Of a DNA stretch of 6,740 nucleotides, positions 1 through 6,036 are shown one piece after another. This DNA is from Eubacteriales Family XIII. Incertae Sedis bacterium (GTDB lineage Bacteria; Bacillota; Clostridia; Peptostreptococcales; Anaerovoracaceae): positions 1-6,740 of the forward strand of contig JAISEX010000252.1 in assembly GCA_031263875.1 (NCBI GenBank). The letters run 5' to 3'. A model generated the notes under the pieces. The model had not been told where the DNA came from, did not search any database, and saw nothing but the letters and a program-made list of their open reading frames with translations. Made by a program: the position numbers and the translations under genes. The number at the start of each line of letters is the position of its first letter. Position 1 is the stretch's first letter.

Positions 1-16
1 GGAGAGCGGGCTGCTG

Positions 17-898
17 GTATTCCCCGTGCACGCGGGGATGATCCTATGACCCGGAATTGGCTCAAACCCGCTTCCACGTATTCCCCGTGCACGCGGGGAT
101 GATGGAGAACAAGGCGAAATTCCGCCCGCGAAGTCAACGTATTCCCCGTGCACGCGGGGATGATCCTCGTCCATCTCAAACGTTGCCCACATGCTGAGCG
201 TATTCCCCGTGCACGCGGGGATGATCCTTTATCATGCCACGTTTTGATATCCTGATCCATGTATTCCCCGTGCACGCGGGGATGATCCTAAGTTGGCGGA
301 CAAATTCGGTGGACCAAAGACGTATTCCCCGTGCACGCGGGGATGATCCTACTGAACACCTTTGCTCCATCCTCTTTTTCTCGTATTCCCCGTGCACGCG
401 GGGATGATCCCGGTAGAGCACATACCGTGCTACGACGTGACCGGTATTCCCCGTGCATGCGGGGATGATCCTAAAGACGGCTGTTGTGACCGCTAAGTGG
501 TGGCGTATTCCCCGTGCATGCGGGGATGATCCTTCGTGCGGGATATCCTCCGGCTGTATTACCCCGTATTCCCCGTGCATGCGGGGATGATCCCGGTAGA
601 GCACATACCGTGCTACGACGTGACCGGTATTCCCCGTGCATGCGGGGCTGATCCTCGAGAGGTGTAAGGACGATCCCGTCGCGCAGGGTATTCCCCGTGC
701 ACGCGGGGATGATCCTCGCGCGAAGTGTGAATCGGGCCGAGAGCACGAGTATTCCCCGTGCACGCGGGGATGATCCTATGTCCAATAATGTACACGCGTT
801 CCCGGTTCTGTATTCCCCGTGCACGCGGGGATGATCCCGCAATCGCATACACCAAATCGTCGAGGTAATCGTATTCCCCGTGCACGCGGGGATGATCC
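17..898 (+). CRISPR. Type I-E-like CRISPR array (15 repeats, 14 spacers, continues off the left edge)
   Basis: Fifteen copies of a 28-bp repeat start at 17, 78, 139, 200, 261, 322, 383, 444, 505, 566, 627, 688, 749, 810 and 871, exactly 61 bp apart, leaving 33-bp spacers (or 29 + 32 in the usual I-E convention). The repeat begins GTATTCCCC and ends GGGGATGATCC. Its core folds as CCCCGT/GCGGGG around a GCAC loop, matching the layout of the E. coli I-E repeat in the + orientation. That places the leader and cas genes to the left, outside the window. Bases 1-16 are the tail of one more spacer. Variants: repeats 8-11 have GCAT in the loop, repeat 11 also has A22 changed to C, and repeat 2 ends in GG instead of CC. 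Spacers 7 (411-443) and 10 (594-626) are identical. The last repeat (871-898) is not degenerate, which is unusual for a leader-distal end. Subtype is inferred from the repeat alone. Confidence 0.97.
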
Positions 899-995
899 CA
901 CGCTGCGTGATCCAGGCGGGAAGATTGCGCAGGCGTCCTGGCTGCTCAGTTGGCTCGGCATGTCTCTTGACCTCAGCAGAGAAGAGGATCAAAGT
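899..995 (+). other. Array/phage-like gene junction: open coding-like sequence abutting the last repeat
   Basis: Directly after the last repeat the sequence shows no AT-rich leader, no degenerate repeat and no match to the repeat at the next expected position (932-959). Instead it reads, in the frame of the downstream gene, as a plausible protein segment (for example GGKIAQASWLLSWLG). This frame stays open back through two repeats to a GTG at 819 inside a repeat. The simplest reading is that this is the interior of a larger gene cut off by the array. An ATG at 960 is also in frame but has no Shine-Dalgarno sequence. Confidence 0.5.
983..987 (+). promoter_or_regulatory. Candidate ribosome binding site for the tyrosine-rich ORF
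   Basis: AGAGG lies 8 bases before the ATG at 996. Neither of the alternative in-frame starts (GTG 819 inside a repeat, ATG 960) has a comparable site, so this favours 996 if the fragment is translated at all. In a truncated gene it could be coincidental coding sequence. Confidence 0.35.
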
Positions 996-1769
996 ATGCG
1001 CGACTTCGTAGAGAAGTTTGTGCCCATGAATATCCTGGAGCTGGCGAAGCTCTTATCGCAGCTGGCATTCGGGAAGGGTAACGCCGTCAGCAAGTGGCTC
1101 GATACAGGCTCGCCCCACTCCTCGACGTCCGAGTTCGAGAATGATCTGTGGCGCATTACAGGCAGGCCCTTATTCCATGTTGAGCCTTATGATAAACGTG
1201 TTTACGCTCCTAACATCTACGAGCCTGCGTTCGACAAAGAAAAGGAGTATATGTACGGCGGCTCGCATAGAAAAGTACTGTACAATGACCTCTGCGGAGG
1301 CTATGGCTCTGGTGGCAAGAGTCGCGGACGCGGCTGGAAGAACTGGAGCAAGAGATTTTATAACACGCGTTACTACCAAAAGAACTACGTTAAGAAGACC
1401 TACATCAAGAAGCATTATGCGAACTACAGCTACAACAAAGTAGCGCAGAAGATACGTCTGCCTTATGTGAGTTTCCCAGGAATGTACCGGTACCACGGGA
1501 CCTACTGGCCGTACACATCTGCTTACGGCTTCCGTCCGAATGGCAAGCCCCAGCAGCTACAGCACCAGCACACCCGCGAGTTTTATGTGCAGAAGAAAAC
1601 TCTGAGCGGGCTGTACGATAGCTATTCTAAATATAGGAAATGGACGCACGGCTACGCGCAGCCGAACAGAAGACACGGAAGCCAGTATTACCCGCACTGG
1701 CAGACTTCCCTGCTCTGGGCACAGCGTCACGGCAAGCTATACGGACAGACGCCACGGGCGTGGATGTAG
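996..1769 (+). CDS. Tyrosine-rich basic protein, probably the 3' part of a phage structural gene
   Basis: I do not recognise the family. From ATG 996 the product is 257 aa. The first ~60 residues are mixed and partly helical (LELAKLLSQLAF at 14-25). A Gly/Ser/Arg hinge lies at about 101-113. The rest is aromatic and basic: 29 Tyr and 9 Trp in total, with Tyr at 126, 131, 136, 141 and 146 in five-residue steps separated by Lys-rich residues. There is no signal peptide, membrane segment or catalytic motif. Such Tyr/Lys/Arg-rich C-termini occur in some large virion or tail proteins of Bacillota phages, which is the basis for the weak phage call. Codons look less GC-biased than in the downstream operon, consistent with foreign origin. 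The frame stays open upstream through the CRISPR repeats (to 819), so the gene probably lacks its true 5' end. Starts 960 and 819 are alternatives. No further phage genes follow. Confidence 0.55.
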   Translation: MRDFVEKFVPMNILELAKLLSQLAFGKGNAVSKWLDTGSPHSSTSEFENDLWRITGRPLFHVEPYDKRVYAPNIYEPAFDKEKEYMYGGSHRKVLYNDLCGGYGSGGKSRGRGWKNWSKRFYNTRYYQKNYVKKTYIKKHYANYSYNKVAQKIRLPYVSFPGMYRYHGTYWPYTSAYGFRPNGKPQQLQHQHTREFYVQKKTLSGLYDSYSKYRKWTHGYAQPNRRHGSQYYPHWQTSLLWAQRHGKLYGQTPRAWM

Positions 1770-1932
1770 GCAAAGTGGCGCAGAGGAATTACACGTAACT
1801 ATAATTTTGTTCATAACGATATTCTTCGCGCGCATTCTGCTGGTCATTTTACCATCTATCCGTGTGTTTATACCCAAAAACAATCACCTCACAAATTACT
1901 ACCTCCACCACAAACCTGCCCCGCCCATATGC

Positions 1933-1938
1933 TATACT
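1933..1938 (+). promoter_or_regulatory. Possible -10 element for the capA-like operon
   Basis: TATACT lies 21 bases before the proposed capA-like start, in the 190-bp gap (1770-1959) after the tyrosine-rich gene. No convincing -35 hexamer lies 16-18 bp upstream, so the call rests on one hexamer. Nothing else, including any strong terminator, is visible in the gap. Confidence 0.25.
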
Positions 1939-1946
1939 AAGGGCAT

Positions 1947-1952
1947 GGGGAG
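1947..1952 (+). promoter_or_regulatory. Ribosome binding site that sets the capA-like start
   Basis: GGGGAG precedes the ATG at 1960 by 7 bases. The frame is open further upstream (to 1807), but the extra residues are low-quality and overlap the promoter-like TATACT. The in-frame ATG at 1945 lies immediately before this site and has its own AAGGG only one base away, too close to work well. Confidence 0.7.
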
Positions 1953-1959
1953 ATATAAC

Positions 1960-3246
1960 ATGAAGCATTCGCGGCGCGGAAGGCGCCGGAAACTCGCCGG
2001 TATTCGTCTGCCGTTGACTGCGGCGCTGGTCATATTCGTTCTTGCCGGCGCCTATATCGCCTTTCATGGAATAGTGGGCGCCGATCGGGACGCGCCCGCA
2101 AAACCGGCGGCGAGTAGCAAAGAAAATGCCGCGCCCGAACCGAAGGCCGATGAAACGGTACACCTGACGATAGATTGCATCGGCGACGTTATGATGCACA
2201 CGCCCCAAATCAAAAACATGTACGGCGCGGATGGCGCGATCGATCTTTCACTGTACTTCGAGTATATTAAGGAGGATGTCGCCGCGGCCGACCTCGCTCT
2301 TTGCAATATAGAAACGACGTTCGGCGGCACGCTCAAAGGCGGCGGCCCGGCGTTGATATTTTCCGGGCCGGATGAGCTCGCGAGCGCTATTGCCGGCGCG
2401 GGTTTCGACGTCGGCATTACGGCGAACAATCACATGCTTGACAGCGGGTACGATGGCCTGTTGCGCACGATCAAGACCATTAAAGGCGCGGGACTGCAGG
2501 TTGCCGGCAGCCGCGAAAGTCCGGACGAGCCGAATTATCTGATCACCGAGGTCAAGGGCATAAAGGTGGCGGTGGTGGCGTGGACGTACGAGTCAGGAAA
2601 GGCGGGCGATGATAATAACCGGCTGCTGAACGGCAATCCCATTCCCGCTCAGGCGAAGCCTCTGATGAATTCCTATGTGGCGGGCAGCGGCGACGAAGCG
2701 GATATCAGCCGTTCCGTTGAGGCGGCGCGGGCGGACGGCGCGCAGATAGTGATCTGCTATTTTCATTGGGGCAATGAGTACCAGCGGGAGCCGCACCCCT
2801 CGCAGCGGCAGACGGCACAGATCGCCGCCGACGCGGGCGCGGACATCATTTTCGCCTCGCATCCGCATGTGCTGCAGACGATGGAAACCATCGGCGGGCC
2901 GAACGGCAAGCAGGTTCCCGTCTATTGGTCCATGGGCAATTACATCTCGAATCAACGGCAGGAAACTTTGAATAATCATTACACTGAGCAGGGCATTATC
3001 GCGAAAATCGGCGTGGATTTCAATACGGGCACGAATGCCGCCACGAATTTCACCATGTCGTACATGCCGCTGTGGGTCGACCGATACAACAGCGGGAACC
3101 GCGTCATTTACACGGTAATTCCGCTGACAGAGGGTTACGAGAACAATGCCTCGCTCAGGAATTCCGGCCATCTTTCACGCGCCAAAAGCGCGCGCGCCGA
3201 AATTATCGGGCTACTCGGCGAGGATATTATATGGCATAATGAATAG
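1960..3246 (+). CDS. CapA (PGA_cap) family membrane-anchored metallophosphatase-like protein
   Basis: The product has 428 aa. A basic N-terminus (MKHSRRGRRRK) and one hydrophobic segment (about 16-40) form an uncleaved anchor, followed by an Ala/Pro/Lys-rich linker (41-66) and an extracytoplasmic domain. The domain carries the expected CapA-family motifs in order: GDVMMH (75-80), NIETT (116-120), ANNHMLDSG (155-163), FHWGNEY (268-274), FASHPHVLQ (298-306) and SMGNYIS (324-330). Their Asp, Asn and His residues form the metal site of this calcineurin-like fold. CapA/PgsA proteins help in poly-gamma-glutamate capsule synthesis or export, but the family is broad and often encoded without pgsBC, as here, so a capsule role is not shown. 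The start at 1960 was chosen for its GGGGAG site. The gene probably leads an operon with the flavoprotein 27 bp downstream. Length and motifs look complete. Confidence 0.9.
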   Translation: MKHSRRGRRRKLAGIRLPLTAALVIFVLAGAYIAFHGIVGADRDAPAKPAASSKENAAPEPKADETVHLTIDCIGDVMMHTPQIKNMYGADGAIDLSLYFEYIKEDVAAADLALCNIETTFGGTLKGGGPALIFSGPDELASAIAGAGFDVGITANNHMLDSGYDGLLRTIKTIKGAGLQVAGSRESPDEPNYLITEVKGIKVAVVAWTYESGKAGDDNNRLLNGNPIPAQAKPLMNSYVAGSGDEADISRSVEAARADGAQIVICYFHWGNEYQREPHPSQRQTAQIAADAGADIIFASHPHVLQTMETIGGPNGKQVPVYWSMGNYISNQRQETLNNHYTEQGIIAKIGVDFNTGTNAATNFTMSYMPLWVDRYNSGNRVIYTVIPLTEGYENNASLRNSGHLSRAKSARAEIIGLLGEDIIWHNE

Positions 3247-3273
3247 GAGAATACGATCGTAAGGAGTAATGTT

Positions 3274-3768
3274 ATGCGAAATGCAAATCAAGAGATAAAA
3301 GAAACCGGCGAGATTCGGAGCATCGTCAAGCGGTGCGATGTGTGCCGGGTCGGGCTGGCCGTGGACGGCGGCGCGCCGTATATCGTGCCGATGAATTTCG
3401 GGTTTGAGTTTGATGCCGGCGGTGCGCCGGAAATGCCGCGGCTGACGCTGTGGTTTCATGGCGCCACGGAGGGCAGAAAATTAGACCTTATCGCAGACGG
3501 CTGCAGTGCGGGTTTTGAGATGGACACGGATCATAAACTTCTCGTCGGCGAGTCGTCGTGCAATTATTCGATGAATTACGCGAGCATTATCGGCAGCGGG
3601 AGGATCGCGCGGGTCACGGAGGAAGACGAAAAACTTCACGGTCTTAAAGCGATAATGGCGCATTACGGCGGCGCGGGCCGGCCGTTTAATGAGGATTCGT
3701 TTGCGCGAACCTGCGTGTTGCGGCTGGACGTCGCGGAGTACGCCTGCAAGCGTTTGCAAGGGGCGTAA
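3274..3768 (+). CDS. Pyridoxamine 5'-phosphate oxidase-like (NimA-type) flavin-binding protein
   Basis: The 164-aa product is a single FMN-binding split-barrel domain of the NimA/pyridoxamine 5'-phosphate oxidase-related group. Family features visible are RCDVCRVGLAV (20-30), PYIVPMNFGF (35-44), LWFHGATEGRKLDLI (59-73), which normally contacts the FMN phosphate, and YASIIGSGRIARV (102-114). Members bind FMN or related cofactors and act as nitroreductases or oxidoreductases of mostly unknown substrate. The sequence does not fix the reaction, and true PdxH is longer with a different C-terminus. It has no signal peptide, so it should be cytoplasmic. AAGGAG (3261-3266) lies 7 bases before the ATG, a strong site. 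It sits 27 bp after the CapA-like gene and 3 bp before the PhzF-like gene, which implies cotranscription. Confidence 0.88.
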   Translation: MRNANQEIKETGEIRSIVKRCDVCRVGLAVDGGAPYIVPMNFGFEFDAGGAPEMPRLTLWFHGATEGRKLDLIADGCSAGFEMDTDHKLLVGESSCNYSMNYASIIGSGRIARVTEEDEKLHGLKAIMAHYGGAGRPFNEDSFARTCVLRLDVAEYACKRLQGA

Positions 3769-3771
3769 CCG

Positions 3772-4725
3772 ATGGCGGCTTCTAAACCTTTTGTCGTGAA
3801 TGCGTTTACCAAGGGTGGCGCGGGCGGTAATCCGGCGGGAGTCGTCTGGCTCGAAAACGCGGAATTTCCGGCGGAGGAAGAAATGCAGCAGCTCGCCGCG
3901 GAACTTGCGTATTCGGAAACGGCGTTTATTCGGCTTGCCGGTAAAAAGGAAAGCGCGTCACATGAGGCGTCCGATAATGATAACGCGTCGCTGTCCGCTG
4001 ATCTGTCCGCAGAGAGTAATGGAGCGTTTTTTGAAACGCGGTATTTCACTCCCGTTGCGGAAGTCGATCTGTGCGGGCACGCGACGATAGGCGCGTTCAC
4101 GGCGCTGCTGTCCCTCGGCGTCGCGCGTGACGGCTGCAATTATACGAACAGCACGAAGGCGGGAGAGCTGTCAATTAAAATAGTTGACGGCTGCGTTTTC
4201 ATGGAGGCGGGCGGGCCGATTGAGCTCGCGGTCATAAAAGATAAAAAGCAGCTTCGCGAACTCTACGAAGTTATGGGGCTGGATTTTTCGGCGGGCGCGG
4301 AAGCATTACCGAAAACGGCGGTCAACTTTCCCGCGATAGTATCGACAGGCCTTCCCGACATTATGCTGCCGGTTGGGGACAGCGATGCGTTAATGGCGCT
4401 GTCGCCGGATTTTGAAAAACTCGCGGAACTTTCCGAGAGCTACGGCGTTGTCGGAGTCCACGCCTTTGTGTCCGAGCCAAGTTCGGACGGCTGGCGTGTG
4501 CGCAACTTCGCGCCGCTCTACGGCATAGACGAGGAATCCGCGACGGGAACGGCAAACGCCGCGCTTGCGTACCGTCTCTATCGGTGCGGCGAGGCTGCCC
4601 CGGAAAAAACTTTACGGTTCGTCCAGGGCGAATCGATGGGCCTGCCGTCGGAAATACTCTGTAGCGTCGAGGACGATTCCGGGCAGTGCCGCGTGTGGGT
4701 CGGAGGCGAAGCAGTTATCGCGTAA
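3772..4725 (+). CDS. PhzF-family isomerase-like protein
   Basis: The 317-aa product has the PhzF/diaminopimelate-epimerase-like fold in two lobes. Visible motifs are GNPAGVV (19-25), YSETAF (47-52) with the family's catalytic Glu (E49), FTPVAEVDLCGHAT (92-105) and RNFAPLYGIDEESATGTANA (244-263). In phenazine-producing Pseudomonas, PhzF isomerises trans-2,3-dihydro-3-hydroxyanthranilate. Most homologues lie outside phenazine clusters and their substrates are unknown; no other phz gene is here, so phenazine synthesis is not implied. An unusual Ser/Ala/Asp/Glu-rich stretch at about 57-84 separates ETAF from FTP, which are normally much closer, and accounts for the length above the usual 260-300 aa. 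AGGGG lies 8 bases before the ATG, within the end of the previous gene, suggesting translational coupling. Its last 52 codons are repeated downstream (4774-4930). Confidence 0.9.
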   Translation: MAASKPFVVNAFTKGGAGGNPAGVVWLENAEFPAEEEMQQLAAELAYSETAFIRLAGKKESASHEASDNDNASLSADLSAESNGAFFETRYFTPVAEVDLCGHATIGAFTALLSLGVARDGCNYTNSTKAGELSIKIVDGCVFMEAGGPIELAVIKDKKQLRELYEVMGLDFSAGAEALPKTAVNFPAIVSTGLPDIMLPVGDSDALMALSPDFEKLAELSESYGVVGVHAFVSEPSSDGWRVRNFAPLYGIDEESATGTANAALAYRLYRCGEAAPEKTLRFVQGESMGLPSEILCSVEDDSGQCRVWVGGEAVIA

Positions 4726-4737
4726 AGCGGTTTAAGG

Positions 4738-4766
4738 TTATTCCGGCTCGATGCCCCACATTCCCT
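4738..4766 (-). pseudogene. Orphan 3' end of the staphylococcal-nuclease-like gene
   Basis: The minus strand here reads GMWGIEPE followed by a stop, identical to the C-terminus of the intact nuclease at 4943-5461. The match stops at 4766, where a TG-repeat run begins. It is a by-product of the tandem duplication and is too short to be expressed as a protein. Confidence 0.8.
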
Positions 4767-4773
4767 TGTGTGT

Positions 4774-4930
4774 GTACCGGCTCTACCGGTGCGGCGAGGC
4801 TGTCAAGGAAAAAACTTTACGGTTCGTTCAGGGCGAATCGATAGGTCTGCCGTCGGAAATACTCTGCAGCGTCGAGGACGATTCCGGACAGTGCCGCGTG
4901 TGGGTCGGGGGAGAGGCGGTTATCGCGTAA
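4774..4930 (+). pseudogene. Orphan 3' fragment of a PhzF-family gene
   Basis: This stretch encodes the last 52 codons of a PhzF-like protein, from YRLYRCGEAV to the stop, closely matching the end of the intact gene at 3772-4725. Protein differences are only Ala-Pro to Val-Lys and Met to Ile; the remaining nucleotide changes are silent. It has no start codon, ribosome site or N-terminal catalytic motifs, so it cannot make an active enzyme. The silent-biased divergence indicates it evolved as part of a working gene before being stranded here. Confidence 0.88.
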
Positions 4931-4942
4931 AGCGGTTTAAGG

Positions 4943-5461
4943 TTATTCCGGCTCGATGCCCCACATTCCCTCGCGGTTTTCCCGCGCCTGAGTTTGCGTG
5001 GCGGTAAAGCGTTCGACGTATTTCACGTTTGGCGGATACGTCGCCACCCGCGCGTGGCCTTCCGCGAGCAACAGGTCGTTGAACATCACGTCATTCACAT
5101 AAACGTAAGCGAGAAGTCGTCCGTATTTGTCGCGTTCCTGCACGTCGAATTCAAGTCCGATCGTTTGCCCCTCCAAGTGGGATCGGGTAAATTCGGCCGC
5201 GATCTTGCCGTAGGGCACATTGCGTCCCGCGTCGGGGTGCACGGACTCCGGCGTATCGACGCCGATAAGCCGCACCTTTTCTTTCGTCCCATCGAGCGAA
5301 ACCTCTATCGTGTCCCCGTCCACTACGCGCGTCACCGTCGCCGGAATATCGTAGGGCGAATGCGCGCCCGGCGCCATGTTCATTTCGTGTAATGCCGCAG
5401 CGCCGATTGTAATAAGAACCGCGAGCAGCGCGGCGCGGATAGCAAGTTTTTTTGTTTTCAT
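4943..5461 (-). CDS. Exported staphylococcal nuclease-like (thermonuclease/SNase) protein
   Basis: The 172-aa product has a basic N-terminus and hydrophobic segment (about 5-24), a signal peptide or anchor with no lipobox. It is followed by a complete SNase domain (about 40-170). By comparison with S. aureus nuclease, the calcium and catalytic residues are all present: D50 in VVDGDT, R64 and D69 in VRLIGVDT, E72 in TPE and R115 in DKYGR. The protein should hydrolyse phosphodiester bonds in DNA and RNA outside the cytoplasm, for nutrient scavenging, competence or clearing extracellular DNA; the choice is not resolved by sequence. No Shine-Dalgarno lies at normal distance: GAAAGGA (5478-5484) is 16 bases from the ATG, and no in-frame start nearer to it is present. 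The gene converges on the PhzF operon, and its last codons are duplicated at 4738-4766. The lipoprotein gene is 86 bp upstream on the same strand. Confidence 0.92.
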   Translation of the reverse strand: MKTKKLAIRAALLAVLITIGAAALHEMNMAPGAHSPYDIPATVTRVVDGDTIEVSLDGTKEKVRLIGVDTPESVHPDAGRNVPYGKIAAEFTRSHLEGQTIGLEFDVQERDKYGRLLAYVYVNDVMFNDLLLAEGHARVATYPPNVKYVERFTATQTQARENREGMWGIEPE

Positions 5462-5547
5462 TTTAATGGTCGTGACGTCCTTTCGTTGGGTTGGTTATAT
5501 GATAGCATGACAAAAAATCGCCCGACATAGGCAACTATAAAAAGTTA

Positions 5548-5955
5548 TCATCCATAACCCCAATCTTTCACTTTCCATTTCCCGTCTTTACTATCTCTTA
5601 TTAAAATCCAATTCCAACCGATATAATCAGTGTTTTCCGCAAAACCCTGGTCGGGGCCGCTTGAATCTGAGCGGAAGTCGGAAAATAATATTATTGCATT
5701 TCCTTCGAATGAATAGGCTGTCGCCATTTCACGGGACCTATCTTCATCGTACCAAAGTTTTTTCAGGGTGCATCCCTTAAAATCCTTGAATTTTTTAAGC
5801 ACACAATCCGCTGCGGCTTGCAGTTCGGCTTGCGAGAATTTTGCCGATCCGCCCGAGGTGATTTTCGCGCTACCGGTTTTCCCCGGATTCCAAACACAAG
5901 CGGAAAATGAAAGAACAAGCAAAAGCAATAACAAAACCACAAAAATCTTTTTCAT
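5548..5955 (-). CDS. Small lipoprotein with WxWILIRD...GKWKVKDWGY C-terminus, function unknown
   Basis: The 135-aa product starts MKK, has a strongly hydrophobic stretch (4-17) and a lipobox ending SAC with Cys20, so it should be lipidated and anchored on the outer face of the cytoplasmic membrane. A short Gly/Ser-rich spacer (24-38) precedes a small domain of about 95 residues with conserved-looking motifs FKDFKGCTLKKLWYD (56-70), IILFSDF (88-94) and WNWILIRDSKDGKWKVKDWG (114-133). I recognise this pattern from hypothetical lipoproteins of Clostridia but know no function. GGAG lies about 10 bases before the ATG, supporting the start. The low-GC, Lys-rich coding differs from the GC-rich PhzF operon. 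It sits between the tRNA gene and the nuclease on the same strand. It appears intact. Confidence 0.85.
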   Translation of the reverse strand: MKKIFVVLLLLLLVLSFSACVWNPGKTGSAKITSGGSAKFSQAELQAAADCVLKKFKDFKGCTLKKLWYDEDRSREMATAYSFEGNAIILFSDFRSDSSGPDQGFAENTDYIGWNWILIRDSKDGKWKVKDWGYG

Positions 5956-5996
5956 TTAAATATTTCTCCATGTCGGCAATAGGCCACTATTATGCA

Positions 5997-6030
5997 TCGA
6001 AACCTGCCGAAAAGTTTCGACAGGTTTCGA
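5997..6030 (-). terminator. Hairpin between tRNA-Pro and the lipoprotein gene, likely tRNA terminator or processing hairpin
   Basis: Perfect 10-bp arms TCGAAACCTG (5997-6006) and CAGGTTTCGA (6021-6030) enclose a further CGAA/TTCG stem across one C/A mismatch, making a near-continuous 14-15 bp hairpin. It begins 7 bases downstream of the tRNA CCA end on the minus strand. There is no T-run after it on either strand, so it is not a canonical intrinsic terminator; an mRNA 5' element of the lipoprotein gene is also possible. Confidence 0.45.
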
Positions 6031-6036
6031 CATTTG

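Larger units (their letters stand above)
4569..4971. repeat. Tandem duplication of a convergent gene junction (205-bp offset)
   Basis: Copy 1 (4569-4766) and copy 2 (4774-4971) align without gaps over 198 bp at an offset of 205. A (TG)n-like run at 4767-4774 separates them. Each holds the 3' end of the PhzF gene (+ strand) and the 3' end of the nuclease gene (- strand). I count 14 substitutions, all in the PhzF-coding part (157 bp), and none in the following 41 bp. Ten of the 14 are synonymous. Copy 1 belongs to the intact PhzF gene and copy 2 to the intact nuclease. Confidence 0.93.

Noticed and set aside
176..992. Several minus-strand open frames of 61-195 codons across the CRISPR array, rich in IIPACTGNT, DHPRVHGEY and GSSPRARGI
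   Set aside because: These peptides are translations of the CRISPR repeat in its three frames; they are a well-known annotation artefact, not proteins.
819..995. Extending the tyrosine-rich gene to a GTG at 819
   Set aside because: The start and the first ~27 codons lie within CRISPR repeats and a spacer and there is no ribosome site. The open frame there is explained by the repeat having no stop in that frame.
1170..1496. Overlapping frames opposite or beside the tyrosine-rich gene (1141-1443 +, 1170-1496 -)
   Set aside because: They lie inside the better frame, lack ribosome sites and have skewed compositions typical of shadow frames.
1807..1959. N-terminal extension of the CapA-like protein from 1807
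   Set aside because: It would overlap the promoter-like box, and the GGGGAG site plus the basic-then-hydrophobic N-terminus point to the ATG at 1960.
4726..4942. Intrinsic terminator between the convergent PhzF and nuclease genes
   Set aside because: I searched for a GC stem followed by a T-run on both strands and found none.
4768..5007. 79-codon + strand frame across the duplicated junction
   Set aside because: It reads the PhzF fragment in a different frame from the real coding one and has no family resemblance.
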